Assembly (NCBI GenBank): GCA_013076295.1
Contig: RQOL01000443.1
Coordinates: 59,055 to 123,054 of the forward strand
DNA length: 64,000 bases
Reading direction: 5' to 3'
Origin: Sanderia malayensis
Taxonomy: Eukaryota; Cnidaria; Scyphozoa; Semaeostomeae; Pelagiidae
The notes below the pieces were generated by a model that made no database searches, was not told the DNA's origin, and was given only the letters and a program-made list of their open reading frames with translations. The position numbers and the translations under genes were made by a program. Positions 13,899 through 30,500 of the stretch are shown here, piece after piece; the first letter of the stretch is position 1; the number at the start of each line of letters is the position of its first letter.

Positions 13899-15780
13899 AA
13901 ATTTCAAATGACTCCACGTAACCACAACTAAAACTTTATGGAATTCATCTTTGGTTACCCTTTTTCACTGATTATAATGACACTCATTCCAACAGTTTAC
14001 ACATGAATCCGATATTAACGTTCCTTCCCACAACTTAGGCATGAATCCCATATTAATGTTCCTTCCCACAATTTACACATGACTCCACGTAATTTCAGCT
14101 AAAACATAATATAGTAGACCTTTATTTACATGTTTTCAAACATAATTACATCTATTCCCACAATTTACAATGAATCCGATGTTAAAATTAATTCCCACGA
14201 TTTTCAAATGAATCAACGTAACAACAGCTAAAACTATGTGGAATGCATCTTTGGTTACGTCTTTTCACTGATATTGACACCCATTCCCACAATTTACCCA
14301 TGAATCCATGTAACTGCAGCTAAAGGTATTAAAAAACACACTTATTTATTTGTTTTCAGCAATATTAACATTCATTCCTACAATTTAAACATGAGTCCAC
14401 GTAACCACAGCTAAAACTATATGGAATGCATCTTTGGTTACGTATTTTCATTGATATTGATACCCATTCCCACAATTTACGCTTGAATCCATGTAACTGC
14501 AGCTAAAAAGTATTAAAATACACCCCTATTTACTTGTTTTCAATGATAATAACATTCATTCCCACAATTTACACACGAATCCACGTAAATTCAGCTAAAA
14601 CATAATAAAGTACAATTATATTTACATGTTTTTAGTGAGAATGTCATCTATTTCCACAATTTACAATGAATCCGATATTATAATTAATTCCCACAATTTT
14701 CAAATGAATCCACGTAAGCACAACTAAAACTAATTGGAAGACATCTTTGGTTACCTCTTTTCACTAATGATATTGTTACTCATTCCCACAATCTACACAT
14801 GAATCCACGTAATTTCAGCAAAAACCTAAAAAAGTACAACTTTATTTACATAATTTTAGTGATAATTACACCTATTCCCACAATTTACAATGAATCCGAT
14901 ATTAAAATTCATTCCCGCAAATTTCAAATGACTCCACGTAACCAGAACTAAAACTTTATGGAATTCATCTTTGGTTACCCTTTTTTACTGATGAAAATGA
15001 CACTCATTCCAACAGTTTACACATGGATCCGATATTAACGTTCCTTCCCACAACTTAGGCATGAATCCCATATTAATGTTCCTTCGCACATTTTACACAT
15101 GAATCCACGTAATTTCAGCTAAAACATAATAAAGTAGATCTTTATTTACATGTTTTCAAACATAATTACATCTATTCCCACAATTTACAATGAATCCGAT
15201 GTTAAAATTAATTCCCACGATTTTCAAATGAATCAAAGTAACCACAGCTAAAACTAATTGGAAGGCATCTTTGGTTACCTCTTTTCACTGATGATATTGT
15301 TACTCATTCCCACAATTTACACATGAATCTACGTAATTTCAGCTAAAACATAACAAAGTAGACCTTTATTTACATGTTTTTAGTTTTAATTACAACTATT
15401 CCCACAATTGACAATGAATCCGATGTTAAAATTAATTCCCACGATTTTCAAATGAATCAACGTAAGCACAACTAAAACTAATTGGAAGACATCTTTGGTT
15501 ACCTCTTTTCACTAATGATATTGTTACTCATTCCCACAATCTACACATGAATCCACGTAATTTCAGCAAAAACCTAATAAAGTACAACTTTATTTACATA
15601 ATTTTAGTGATAATTACACCTATTCCCACAATCTACAAGGAATCCGATATTAAAATTCATTCCCACAAATTTCAAATGACTCCACGTAACCAGAACTAAA
15701 ACTTTATGGAATTCATCTTTGGTTACCCTTTTTTACTGATGATAATGACACTCATTCCAACAGTTAACACATGAATCCGA
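13899..15780 (+). repeat. 1.88-kb satellite segment, copy 1 of a dispersed pair
   Basis: Matches 21244-23125 at an offset of about 7,346 bp. Shared rare variants include ACATAATATAGTAGACC, GTGAGAATGTCATC, CACATGGATCCGATATT, AGTTTTAATTACAACT and ATCTACAAGGAATCC. One small difference is TTCGCACATTTTAC here and TTCCCACAATTTAC in copy 2. Sharing this many private variants implies a direct copy. Confidence 0.87.
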
Positions 15781-18700
15781 TATTAACGTTCCTTCCCACA
15801 ACTTAGGCATGAATCCCATATTAATGTTCCTTCCCACAATTTACACATGAATCCACGTAATTTCAGCTAAAACATAATAAAGTAGATCTTTATTTACATG
15901 TTTTCAAACATAATTACATCTATTCCCACAATTTACAATGAATCCGATGTTAAAATTAATTCCCACGATTTTCAAATGAATCAACGTAACAACAGCTAAA
16001 ACTATGTGGAATGCATCTTTGGTTACGTCTTGTCCCTGATATAGATACCCATTCCCACAATTTACTCATGAATCCATGTAACTGCAGCTAAAAGGTATTA
16101 AAAAACACACTTATTTATTTGTTTTCAGCGATATTAACATTCATTCCCACAATTTAAACATGAATCCGATACTAACATTCATTCCCACAATTCACACATG
16201 AATCCGATATGAACGTTTCTTCCCACAATTTATGCACGAGTCCCCATAACTACTGCTCGCACTCCTTAAAATACACCGTTATTTATTTGTTTTCAGTGAT
16301 ATTAACATTCATTCCCACAATTTAAACATGATTCCGATATTAACCTTCATTCCCACAATTTACACACGAATCCACGTAAATTCAGCTAAAACATAATAAA
16401 GTACAATTATATTTACATGTTTTTAGTGATAATTACATCTATTCCCACAATTTACAATGAATCCGATATTATAATTAATTCCCACAATTTTCAAATGAAT
16501 CCACGTAAGCACAGCTAAAACTAATTGGAAGGCATCTTTGGTTACCTCTTTTCACTGATGATATTGTTACTCATTCCCACAATTTACACATGAATCCACG
16601 TAGATTCAGCTAAAACATAATAAAGTACAATTATATTTACATGTTTTTAGTGATAATTACATCTATTCCCACAGTTTACAATGAATCCGATATTATAATT
16701 ATTTCCCACAATTTTCAAATGAATCCACGTAAGCACAGCTAAAACTAATTGGAAGGCATCTTTGGTTACCTCTTTTCACTGATGATATTGTTACTCATTC
16801 CCACAATTTACACATGAATGCACGTAATTTCAGCTAAAACATAATAAAATAGACCTTTATTTACAAGTTTTTAGTGATAATTACAACTATTCCCGCAATT
16901 TACAATGAATCCGATGTTAAAATTAATTCCCACGATTTTCTAGTGAATCAACGTAACCACAGCTAAAACCATGTGGAATGCATCTTTGGTTACGTCTTTT
17001 CACTGATATTGACACCCATTCCCACAATTTACCCATGAATCAATGTAACTGCAGCTAAAAGGTATTAAAAACACACTTATTTATTTGTTTCAGCGATATT
17101 AACATTCATTCCCACAATTTAAACATGAATCCCCATAACTACTGCACGCACTCCTTAAAGTACACCTTATTTATTTGTTTTCAGTGATATTAACATTCAT
17201 TCCCACAATTTAAACCTGATTTCGATATTAACGTTCATTCCAACAATTTACACATGAATCCCATATTAACTTTCATTCCCAGAATTTACACATGAATCCG
17301 ATAGTGAAGTTCTTTCCCACAATTTACGCATAAATCACCATAGCTACAGTTCACACTCTTTAAAATACCCTAATACTTACTTATTTTCAGTGATATTAAC
17401 ATTCATTCCAACAAGTTAAACATGAATCCGATATTAACGTTCACTCCCACAAGTTCACACATGAATCCGGTAATAACGTTCATTCCCACATTTTACACAT
17501 GATTCCGATATTAACGTTCAATCCCACAATTTACACATGAATCCGATATTAACGTTCCTTCCCACAATTTACGCATGAGTCCCCATAACTACTGCTCGCA
17601 CTCCTTAAAATACACCCTTATTTATTTGTTTTCAGTGATATTAGCATTCATTCCCACAATTTAAACATGATTCCGATATTAACTTTCATTCCCACAATTT
17701 ACACATGAATCCGATATGAACGCTCCTTCCCACAATTTATGCATAAATCCCCATAACTACAGTTGACACTCCTTGAAAAACACCATTTTTTACTTGTTTT
17801 CAGTGATATTAACATTTATTCCCACAACTTACGCATGAATCCCATAATAACGTTCATTCCCACAATTTACACTTGAGTCCACGTAATTTCATCTAAAACA
17901 AATTAAAGTGCACCTTTATTTACTTGTTCTTGGTGATAATAAGAAATATTACCACATTTTACAATGAACCCGAAATTAAATTTCATTCCCACAACTTTCA
18001 AATGAATCCACGTAACCACAGCTAAAACTATATGGAAAGCATCTTTGGTTACGTCTTTTCATTGATATTGATACCTATTCCCACAATTTACGCTTGAATC
18101 CATGTAACTGCAGCTAAAAAGTATTAAAATACACCCCTATTCAATTGTTTTCAGTGATAATAACATTCATTCCCACAATTTACACATGAATCCACGTAAA
18201 TTCAGCTAAAACATAATAAAGTACAAATATATCTACATGTTTTTAGTGATAATTACATCTATTCCCACAATTTACAATGAATCCGATATTATAATTAATT
18301 CCCACAATTTTCAAATGAATCCACGTAAGCACAGCTAAAACTAATTGGAAGGCATCTTTGGTTACCTCTTTTCACTGATGATATTGGTACTCATTCCCAC
18401 AATTTACACATGAATCCACGTAGATTCAGCTAAAACATAATAAAGTACAATTTTTTTACATGTTTTTAGTGATAATTACAACTATTCCCACAATTTACAA
18501 TGAATCCGATGTTAAATTAATTCCCACGATTTTCAAATGAATCAAAGTAACCACAGCTAAAACTAATTGGAAGGCATCTTTGGTTACCTCTTTTCACTGA
18601 TGATATTGTTACTCATTCCCACAATTTACACATGAATCTACGTAATTTCAGCTAAAACATAACAAAGTAGACCTTTATTTACATGTTTTTAGTGATAATT

Positions 18701-21243
18701 ACAACTATTCCCACAATTGACAATGAATCCGACGTTAAAATTAATTCCCACGATTTTCAAATGAATCAACGTAACCACAGCTAAAACTATGTGGAATGCA
18801 TCTTTGGTTACGTCTTTTCACTGATATTGACACCCATTCCCACAATTTACGCATGAATCCAAGTAACTGCAGCTAAAAGGTATTAAAAAACACCCTTATT
18901 TACTTGTTTTCAGTGATATTAACATTTATTTTCACAATTTACACATGAATCCGATATTAACGTACCTTCCCACAATTTACGCATGAGTCCCCATAACTAC
19001 TGCTCGCACTCTTTAAAATACACCCTTATTTATTTGTTTTCAGTGATATTAACATTCATTCCCACAATTTAAACATGATTCCGATATTAACGTTCAATCC
19101 CACAATTTACACATGAATCCGATATGAACGTTCCTTCCCACAATTTATGCATAAATCCCCATAACTACTGCTCGCACTCTTTAAAATACACCCTTATTTA
19201 TTTGTTTTCAGTGATATTAACATTCATTCCCACAATTTAAACATGATTCCGATATTAACGTTCAATCCCACAATTTACACATGAATCCGATATGAACGTT
19301 CCTTCCCACAATTTATGCATAAATCCCCATAACTACTGCTCACACTCTTTAAAATACACCGTTATTTATTTGTTTTCAATGATATTAACATTCATTCCCA
19401 CACTTTACACATGAATCCGATATGAACGTTCCCTCCCACAATTTATGGATAAATCCCCATAACTACAGTTCACGTTCCTTAAAAAACCCCTTTTTTTACT
19501 TGTTTTCAGTGATATTAACATTTATTCCCACACTTTACACATGAATCCGATATTAACGTCCCCTCCCACAATTTATGGATAAATCCCCATAACTACAGTT
19601 CACGTTCCTTAAAAAACCCCTTTTTTTACTTGTTTTCAGTGATATTAACGTTCACTCCCACAAGTTAACACATGAATCCTATAATAACTCTCATTCCCAC
19701 AATTTACACATGAATCCACGTAATTTCAGCAAAAACATAATAAAGTACAACTTTATTTACATAGTTTTAGTGATAATTACACCTATTCCCACAATTTACA
19801 ATGAATCCGATATTAAAATTAATTCCCACAGTTTACACATGAATCCGATATGAACGTTCCTTCCCACAATTTATGCATAAATCCCCATAACTACTGCTCG
19901 CACTCTTTAAAATACACCCTTATTTATTTGTTTTCAGTGATATTAACATTCATTCCCACAATTTAAACATGATTCCGATATTAACGTTCAATCCCACAAT
20001 TTACACATGAATCCGATATGAACGTTCCTTCCCACAATTTATGCATAAATCCCCATAACTACTGCTCACACTCTTTAAAATACACCGTTATTTATTTGTT
20101 TTCAGTGATATTAACATTCATTCCCACACTTTACACATGAATCCGATATGAACGTTCCCTCCCACAATTTATGGATAAATCCCCATAACTACAGTTCACG
20201 TTCCTTAAAAAACCCCTTTTTTTACTTGTTTTCAGTGATATTAACATTTATTCCCACAATTTACACATGAATCCGATATTAACGTTTCTTCCCACAATTT
20301 ATGCATAAATCCCCATAACTACTGCTCACACTCTTTAAAATATACCGTTATTTATTTGTTTTCAGTGATATTAACATTCATTCCCACAATTTAAACATGA
20401 ATCCGATATTAACGTTCATTCCCACACTTTACACATGAATCCGATATGAACGTCCCCTCCCACAATTTATGGATAAATCCCCATAACTACAGTTCACGTT
20501 CCTTAAAAAACCCCTTTTTTTACTTGTTTTCAGTGATATTAACGTTCACTCCCACAAGTTAACACATGAATCCTATAATAACTCTCATTCCCACAATTTA
20601 CACATGAATCCACGTAATTTCAGCAAAAACATAATAAAGTACAACTTTATTTACATAGTTTTAGTGATAATTACACCTATTCCCACAATTTACAATGAAT
20701 CCGATATTAAAATTAATTCCCACAATTTTCAAATGACTCCACGTAAACACAACTAAAACTTTATGGAATTCATCTTTGGTTACCCTTTTTCACTGATGAT
20801 AATGACACTCATTCCAACAATTTACACATGAATCCGATATTAACGTTCCTTCCCACAACTTACGAATGAATCCCATAATAACGTTCATTCCCATAATTTA
20901 CACATGAGTCCACGTAATTTCATCTAAAACAAATTAAAGTGCACCTTTATTTACTTGTTCTTAGTGATAATAAGAAATATTTCCACATTTTACAATGAAT
21001 CCGAAATTAAAATTCATTCCCACAATTTTCAAATGAATCCACGTAGCCACAGCTAAAACTATATGGAATGCATCTTTGGTTACGTCTTTTCATTGATATT
21101 GATACCCATTCCCCCAATTTACACATGAATCCACGTAATTTCAGTTAAAACATAATAAAGTAGACCTTTATTTACATGTTTTCAAACATAATTACATCTA
21201 TTCCCACAATTTACAATGAATCCGATATTAAAATTAATTTCCA

Positions 21244-23125
21244 CAAATTTCAAATGACTCCACGTAACCACAACTAAAACTTTATGGAATTCATCTTTGG
21301 TTACCCTTTTTCACTGATTATAATGACACTCATTCCAACAGTTTACACATGAATCCGATATTAACGTTCCTTCCCACAACTTAGGCATGAATCCCATATT
21401 AATGTTCCTTCCCACAATTTACACATGACTCCACGTAATTTCAGCTAAAACATAATATAGTAGACCTTTATTTACATGTTTTCAAACATAATTACATCTA
21501 TTCCCACAATTTACAATGAATCCGATGTTAAAATTAATTCCCACGATTTTCAAATGAATCAACGTAACAACAGCTAAAACTATGTGGAATGCATCTTTGG
21601 TTACGTCTTTTCACTGATATTGACACCCATTCCCACAATTTACCCATGAATCCATGTAACTGCAGCTAAAGGTATTAAAAACCAGACTTATTTATTTGTT
21701 TTCAGCAATATTAACATTCATTCCTACAATTTAAACATGAGTCCACGTAACCACAGCTAAAACTATATGGAATGCATCTTTGGTTACGTATTTTCATTGA
21801 TATTGATACCCATTCCCACAATTTACGCTTGAATCCATGTAACTGCAGCTAAAAAGTATTAAAATACACCCCTATTTACTTGTTTTCAATGATAATAACA
21901 TTCATTCCCACAATTTACACACGAATCCACGTAAATTCAGCTAAAACATAATAAAGTACAATTATATTTACATGTTTTTAGTGAGAATGTCATCTATTTC
22001 CACAATTTACAATGAATCCGATATTATAATTAATTCCCACAATTTTCAAATGAATCCACGTAAGCACAACTAAAACTAATTGGAAGACATCTTTGGTTAC
22101 CTCTTTTCACTAATGATATTGTTACTCATTCCCACAATCTACACATGAATCCACGTAATTTCAGCAAAAACCTAAAAAAGTACAACTTTATTTACATAAT
22201 TTTAGTGATAATTACACCTATTCCCACAATTTACAATGAATCCGATATTAAAATTCATTCCCGCAAATTTCAAATGACTCCACGTAACCAGAACTAAAAC
22301 TTTATGGAATTCATCTTTGGTTACCCTTTTTTACTGATGAAAATGACACTCATTCCAACAGTTTACACATGGATCCGATATTAACGTTCCTTCCCACAAC
22401 TTAGGCATGAATCCCATATTAATGTTCCTTCCCACAATTTACACATGAATCCACGTAATTTCAGCTAAAACATAATAAAGTAGATCTTTATTTACATGTT
22501 TTCAAACATAATTACATCTATTCCCACAATTTACAATGAATCCGATGTTAAAATTAATTCCCACGATTTTCAAATGAATCAAAGTAACCACAGCTAAAAC
22601 TAATTGGAAGGCATCTTTGGTTACCTCTTTTCACTGATGATATTGTTACTCATTCCCACAATTTACACATGAATCTACGTAATTTCAGCTAAAACATAAC
22701 AAAGTAGACCTTTATTTACATGTTTTTAGTTTTAATTACAACTATTCCCACAATTGACAATGAATCCGATGTTAAAATTAATTCCCACGATTTTCAAATG
22801 AATCAACGTAAGCACAACTAAAACTAATTGGAAGACATCTTTGGTTACCTCTTTTCACTAATGATATTGTTACTCATTCCCACAATCTACACATGAATCC
22901 ACGTAATTTCAGCAAAAACCTAATAAAGTACAACTTTATTTACATAATTTTAGTGATAATTACACCTATTCCCACAATCTACAAGGAATCCGATATTAAA
23001 ATTCATTCCCACAAATTTCAAATGACTCCACGTAACCAGAACTAAAACTTTATGGAATTCATCTTTGGTTACCCTTTTTTACTGATGATAATGACACTCA
23101 TTCCAACAGTTAACACATGAATCCG
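21244..23125 (+). repeat. 1.88-kb satellite segment, copy 2 of a dispersed pair
   Basis: Near-identical to 13899-15780. Beyond CAGTTAACACATGAATCCGA the two copies continue into different modules: ATTAACGTTCCTTCC in copy 1 and ATGAACGTTTCTTCC here. The recombination edge therefore lies inside the conserved monomer head. Confidence 0.87.
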
Positions 23126-24559
23126 ATATGAACGTTTCTTCCCACAATTTATGCACGAGTCCCCATAACTACTGCTCGCACTCCTTAAAATACACCGTTA
23201 TTTATTTGTTTTCAGTGATATTAACATTCATTCCCACAATTTAAACATGATTCCGATATTAACCTTCATTCCCACCATTTACACATGAATCCACGTACTT
23301 TCAGCAAAAACATAATAAAGTACAACTATATTTACATAATGTTAGTGATAATTACACCTATTCCCACAATTTACAATGAATCCGAAATTAAAATTCATTC
23401 CCACAACTTTCAAATGAATCCACGTAACCACAGCTAAAACTATATGGAATGCATCTTTGGTTACGTCTTTTCATTAATATTGATACCCATTCCCACAATT
23501 TACGCTTGAATCCATGTAACTGCAGCTAAAAAGTATTAAAATACACCCCTATTTACTTGTTTTCAGTGATAATAACATTCATTCCCACAATTTACACATG
23601 AACCCACGTAAATTCAGCTAAAACATAATAAAGTACAATTTTATTTACATGTTTTTAGTGATAATTACATCTATTCCCACAATTTACAATGAATCCGATG
23701 TTATAATTAATTCCCACAATTTTCAAATGAATTCACGTAAGCACAGCTAAAACTAATTGGAAGGCATCTTTGGTTACCTTTTTTCACTGATGATATTGTT
23801 ACTCATTCCCACAATTTACACATGAATCCACGTAAATTTAGCTACAACATAATAAAGTACAATTTTAGTTACATGTTTTAGTGATAATTACAACTATTCC
23901 CACAATTTACAATGAATCCGATGTTAAAAATAATTCCCACACTTCTCAAATGAATCAACGTAACCACAGCTAAAACTACGTGGAATGCATCTTTGGTTAC
24001 GTCTTTTCACTGATATTGACACCCATTCCCACAATTTACGCATGAATCCAAGTAGCTGCAGCTAAAAGGTATTAAAAAACACCCTTATTTACTTGTTTTC
24101 AGTGATATTAACATTTATTTTCACAATTTACACATGAATCCGATATTAACGTCCCTTCCCACAATTTACGCACGAGTCCCCATAACTACTGCTCGCACTC
24201 CTTAAAATACACCGTTATTTATTTGTTTTCAGTGATATTAACATTCATTCCCACAATTTAAACATGATTCCGATATTAACCTTCATTCCCACCATTTACA
24301 CATGAATCCACGTACTTTCAGCAAAAACATAATAAAGTACAACTATATTTACATAATGTTAGTGATAATTACACCTATTCCCACAATTTACAATGAATCC
24401 GAAATTAAAATTCATTCCCACAACTTTCAAATGAATCCACGTAACCACAGCTAAAACTATATGGAATGCATCTTTGGTTACGTCTTTTCATTGATATTGA
24501 TACCCATTCCCACAATTTACACTTGAATCCATGTAACTGCAGCTAAAAGGTATTAAAAT

Positions 24560-27500
24560 ACACCCCTATTTACTGGTTTTCAGTGATAATAACATTCATT
24601 CCCACAATCTACACATGAATCCACGTAAATTCAGCTAAAACATAATAAAGTACAATTATATTTACATGTTTTTAGTAATAATTACATCTATTCCCACAAT
24701 TTACAATGAATCCGATATTATAATTAATTCCCACAAATTTCAAATGAATCCACGTAACCAGAACTAAAACTTTATGGAATTCATCTTTGGTTACCCTTTT
24801 TTACTGATGATAATGACACTCATTCCAACAGTTTACACATGAATCCGATATTAACGTTCCTTCCCACAACTTAGGCATGAATCCCATATTAATGTTCCTT
24901 CCCACAATTTACACATGAATCCACGTAATTTCAGCTAAAACATAATAAAGTAGACCTTTATTTACATGTTTTCAAACATAGTTACATCTATTCCCACAAT
25001 TTACAATGAATCCGATGTTAAAAATAATTCCCACGCTTTTCAAATGAATCAACTTAACCACAGCTAAAACTATGTGGAATGCATCTTTGGTTACGTCTTT
25101 TCACTGAAATTGACACCCATTCCCACAATTTACGCATGAATCCAAGTAACTGCAGCTAAAAGGTATTAAAAAACACCCTTATTTACTTGTTTTCAGTGAT
25201 ATTAACATTTATTTTCACAATTTACACATGAATCCGATATTAACGTTCCTTCCCACAATTTACGCATGAGTCCCCATAACTACTGCTCGCACGCCTTAAA
25301 ATACACCGTTATTTATTTGTTTTCAGTGATATTAACATTCATTCCCACAATTTAAACATGACTCCGATATTAACGTTCATTCCCACATTTTACACATGAA
25401 TCCGATATGAACGCTCCTTCCCACAATTTATGCATAAATCCACATAACTACTGCTCACACTCTTTAAAATACACCGTTATTTATTTGTTTTCAGTGATAT
25501 TAACATTCATTCCCACAATTTAAACATGAATCCGATATTAACGTTCATTCCCACACTTTACACATGAATCCAATATCAACGTTCACTCCCACAATTTATG
25601 GATAAATCCCCATAACTACAGATCACATTCCTTAAAAAACCCTTTTTTACTTGTTTTCAGTGATATTAACATTTATTCCCACAATTCACACATGAATCAG
25701 ATATTAACGTTTCTTCCCACAATTTACGCATGAATCCCCATAACTACTGGGGACTCATGCTCTCATGCTCACACTCTTTAAAATACACCGTTATTTATAT
25801 GTTCTTAGTGATATTAACGTTCACTCCCACAAGTTAACACATGAATCCTATAATAACCTTCGTTCCCACGATTTAAACATGAATCCACGTACTTTCAGCA
25901 AAAATATAATAAAGTACAACTTTATTTACATAATGTTAGTGATAATTATACCTATATCCACAATTTACAATGAATCCGATATTAAAATTAATTCCCACAA
26001 TTTTCAAATGACTCCACGTAACCACAACTAAAACTTTATGGAATTCATCTTTGGTTACCCTTTTCCACTGATGATAATGACACTCATTCCAACAGTTTAC
26101 ACATGAATCCGATATTAACGTTCCTTCCCACAACTTACGCATGAATCCCATAATAACGTTCACTCACACAATTTACACATGAGTCCACGTAATTTAAACT
26201 AAAACAAATTAAATTGCACCTTTATTTACTTGTTCTTAGTGATAATAAGAAATATTACCACATTTTACAATGAATCCGAAATTAAAATTCATTCCCACAA
26301 CTTTCAAATGAATCCACGTAACCACAGCTAAAACTATATGGAATGCATCTTTGGTTACGTCTTTTCATTGATATTGATACCCATTCCCACAATTTACGCT
26401 TGAATCTATGTAACTGCAGCTAAAAGGTATTAAAATACACCCCTATTTACTTGTTTTCAGTGATAATCACATTCATTCCCACAATTTACACAAGAACCCA
26501 CGTAAATTCAGCTAAAACATAATAAAGTACAATTATATTTACATGTTTTTAGTGATAATTACATCTATTCCCACAATTTACAATGAATCCGATATTATAA
26601 TTAATTCCCACAATTTTCAAATGAATCCACGTAAGCACAGCTAAAACTAATTGGAAGGCATCTTTGGTTACCTCTTTTCACTGATGTTATTGTTACTCAT
26701 TCCCACAATTTACACATGAATCTACGTAATTTCAGCTAAAACATAACAAAGTAGACCTTTATTTACAAGTTTTTAGTGATAATTACAACTATTCCCACAA
26801 TTTACAATGAATCCGATGTTAAAATTAATTCCCAAGAATTTCAAATGAATCAACGTAACCACAGCTAAAACTATGTGGAATGCATCTTTGGTTACGTCTT
26901 TTCACTGATATTGATACCCATTCCCACAATATACTCATGAATCCATGTAACTGCAGCTAAAAGGTATTGAAATACACCCCTATTTAGTTGTTTTCAGAGA
27001 TAATAACATTCATTCCCACAATTTACACATGAATCCACGTAAATTCAGCTAAAACATAATAAAGTACAATTTTATTTACATGTTTTTAGTGATAATTACA
27101 TCTATTCCCACAATTTACAATGAATCCGATATTATAATTAATTCCCACAATTTTGAATTGAATTCACGTAAGCACAGCTAAAATTAATTGGAAGGCATCT
27201 TTGGTTACCTCTTTTCACTGATGATATTGTTATTCAGTCCCACAGTTTACACATGAATCCACGTAAATTTAGCTAAAACATAATGAAGTACAATTTTATT
27301 TACATGTTTTTAGTGATAATTACAACTATTCCCACAATTTACAATGAATCCGATGTTAAAAATAATTCCCACGCCTTTCAAATGAATCAACGTAACCACA
27401 GCTAAAACTATGTGGAATGTATCTTTGGTTACGTCTTTTCACTGATATTGACACCCATTCCCACAATTTACGCATGAATCCAAGTAACTGCAGCTAAAAG

Positions 27501-30500
27501 GTATTAAAAAACACCCTTATTTACTTGTTTTCAGTGATATTAACATTTATTTTCACAATTTACACATGAATCCGATATTAACGTTCCTTCCCACAATTTA
27601 CGTATGAGTCCCCATAACTACTGCTCGCACGCCTTAAAATACACCGTTATTTATTTGTTTTCAGTGATATTAACATTCATTCCCACAATTTAAACATGAC
27701 TCCGATATTAACGTTCATTCCCACCATTTACACATGAATCCACGTACTTTCAGCAAAAACATAATAAAGTACAACTATATTTACATAATGTTAGTGATAA
27801 TTACACCTATTCCCACAATTTACAATGAATCCGATATTAAAATTAATTCCCACAATTTTCAAATGACTCCACGTAACCACAACTAAAACTTTATGGAATT
27901 CATCTTTGGTTACCCTTTTCCACTGATGATAATGACACTCATTCCAACAGTTTACACATGAATCCGATATTAACGTTCCTTCCCACAACTTACGCATGAA
28001 TCCCATAATAACGTTCACTCACACAATTTACACATGATTCCACGTAATTTAAACTAAAACAAATTAAATTACACCTTTATTTACTTGTTCTTAGTGATAA
28101 TAAGAAATATTACCACATTTTACAATGAGTCCGAAATTAAAATTCATTCCCACAACTTTCAAATGAATCCACGTAACCACAGCTAAAACTATATGGAATG
28201 CATCTTTGGTTACGTCTTTTCATTGATATTGATACCCATTCCCACAATTTACACTTGAATCCATGTAACTGCAGCTAAAAGGTATTAAAATACACCCCTA
28301 TTTACTGGTTTTCAGTGATAATAACATTCATTCCCACAATCTACACATGAATCCACGTAAATTCAGCTAAAACATAATAAAGTACAATTATATTTACATG
28401 TTTTTAGTAATAATTACATCTATTCCCACAATTTACAATGAATCCGATATTATAATTAATTCCCACAAATTTCAAATGAATCCACGTAACCAGAACTAAA
28501 ACTTTATGGAATTCATTTTTGGTTACCCTTTTTTACTGATGATAATGACACTCATTCCAACAGTTTACACATGAATCCGATATTAACGTTCCTTCCCACA
28601 ACTTAGGCATGAATCCCATATTAATGTTCCTTCCCACAATTTACACATGAATCCACGTAATTTCAGCTAAAACATAATAAAGTAGACCTTTCTTTACATG
28701 TTTTCAAACATAGTTACATCTATTCCCACAATTTACAATGAATCCGATGTTAAAAATAACTCCCACGCTTTTCAAATGAATCAACTTAACCACAGCTAAA
28801 ACTATGTGGAATGCATCTTTGGTTACGTCTTTTCACTGAAATTGACACCCATTCCCACAATTTACGCATGAATCCAAGTAACTGCAGCTAAAAGGTATTA
28901 AAAAACACCCTTATTTACTTGTTTTCAGTGATATTAACATTTATTTTCACAATTTACACATGAATCCGATATTAACGTTCCTTCCCACAAATTACGCATG
29001 AGTCCCCATAACTACTGCTCGCACGCCTTAAAATACACCGTTATTTATTTGTTTTCAGTGATATTAACATTCATTCCCACAATTTAAACATGACTCCGAT
29101 ATTAACGTTCATTCCCACATTTTACACATGAATCCGATATGAACGCTCCTTCCCACAATTTATGCATAAATCCACATAACTACTGCTCACACTCTTTAAA
29201 ATACACCGTTATTTATTTGTTTTCAGTGATATTAACATTCATTCCCACAATTTAAACATGAATCCGATATTAACGTTCATTCCCACACTTTACACATGAA
29301 TCCAATATCAACGTTCACTCCCACAATTTATGGATAAATCCCCATAACTACAGATCACATTCCTTAAAAAACCCTTTTTTTACTTGTTTTCAGTGATATT
29401 AACATTTATTCCCACAATTTACACATGAATCAGATATTAACGTTTCTTCCCACAATTTACGCATGAATCCCCATAACTACTGGGGACTCATGCTCTCATG
29501 CTCACACTCTTTAAAATACACCGTTATATATGTTCTTAGTGATATTAACGTTCACTCCCACAAGTTAACACATGAATCCTATAATAACCTTCATTCCCAC
29601 AATTTAAACATGAATCCACGTACTTTCAGCAAAAACATAATAAAGTACAACTTTATTTACATAATGTTAGTGATAATTATACCTATATCCACAATTTACA
29701 ATGAATCCGATATTAAAATTAATTCCCACAATTTTCAAATGACTCCACGTAACCACAACTAAAACTTTATGGAATTCATCTTTGGTTACCCTTTTCCACT
29801 GATGATAATGACACTCATTCCAACAGTTTACACATGAATCCGATATTAACGTTCCTTCCCACAACTTACGCATGAATCCCATAATAACGTTCACTCACAC
29901 AATTTACACATGAGTCCACGTAATTTAAACTAAAACAAATTAAATTGCACCTTTATTTACTTGTTCTTAGTGATAATAAGAAATATTACCACATTTTACA
30001 ATGAATCCGAAATTAAAATTCATTCCCACAACTTTCAAATGAATCCACGTAACCACAGCTAAAACTATATGGTAATGCATCTTTGGTTACGTCTTTTCAT
30101 TGATATTGATACCCATTCCCACAATTTACGCTTGAATCCATGTAACTGCAGCTAAAAGGTATTAAAATACACCCCTATTTACTTGTTTTCAGTGATAATA
30201 ACATTCATTCCCACAATTTACACATGAACCCACGTAAATTCAGCTAAAACATAATAAAGTACAATTATATTTACATGTTTTTAGTGATAATTACATCTAT
30301 TCCCACAATTTACAATGAATCCGATATTATAATTAATTCCCACAATTTTCAAATGAATCCACGTAAGCACAGCTAAAACTAATTGGAAGGCATCTTTGGT
30401 TACCTCTTTTCACTGATGATATTGTTACTCATTCCCACAATTTACACATGAATCTACGTAATTTCAGCTAAAACATAACAAAGTAGACCTTTATTTACAA

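Larger units (their letters stand above)
13261..23130 (+). repeat. Satellite A array, forward, middle-left block
   Basis: Continuous satellite A, no gene. It is rich in the module variant TAATTGGAAGGCATCTTTGG and the variant GATGATATTGTTACTCATTC. From ~18990 to 20550 it is dominated by the 38-bp-expanded modules, with ~180-bp local repeats around TGCTCGCACTCTTTAAAATA at 19000-19400 and 19870-20340. A 1.88-kb segment is duplicated at a 7.35-kb distance and is listed separately. Confidence 0.93.
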
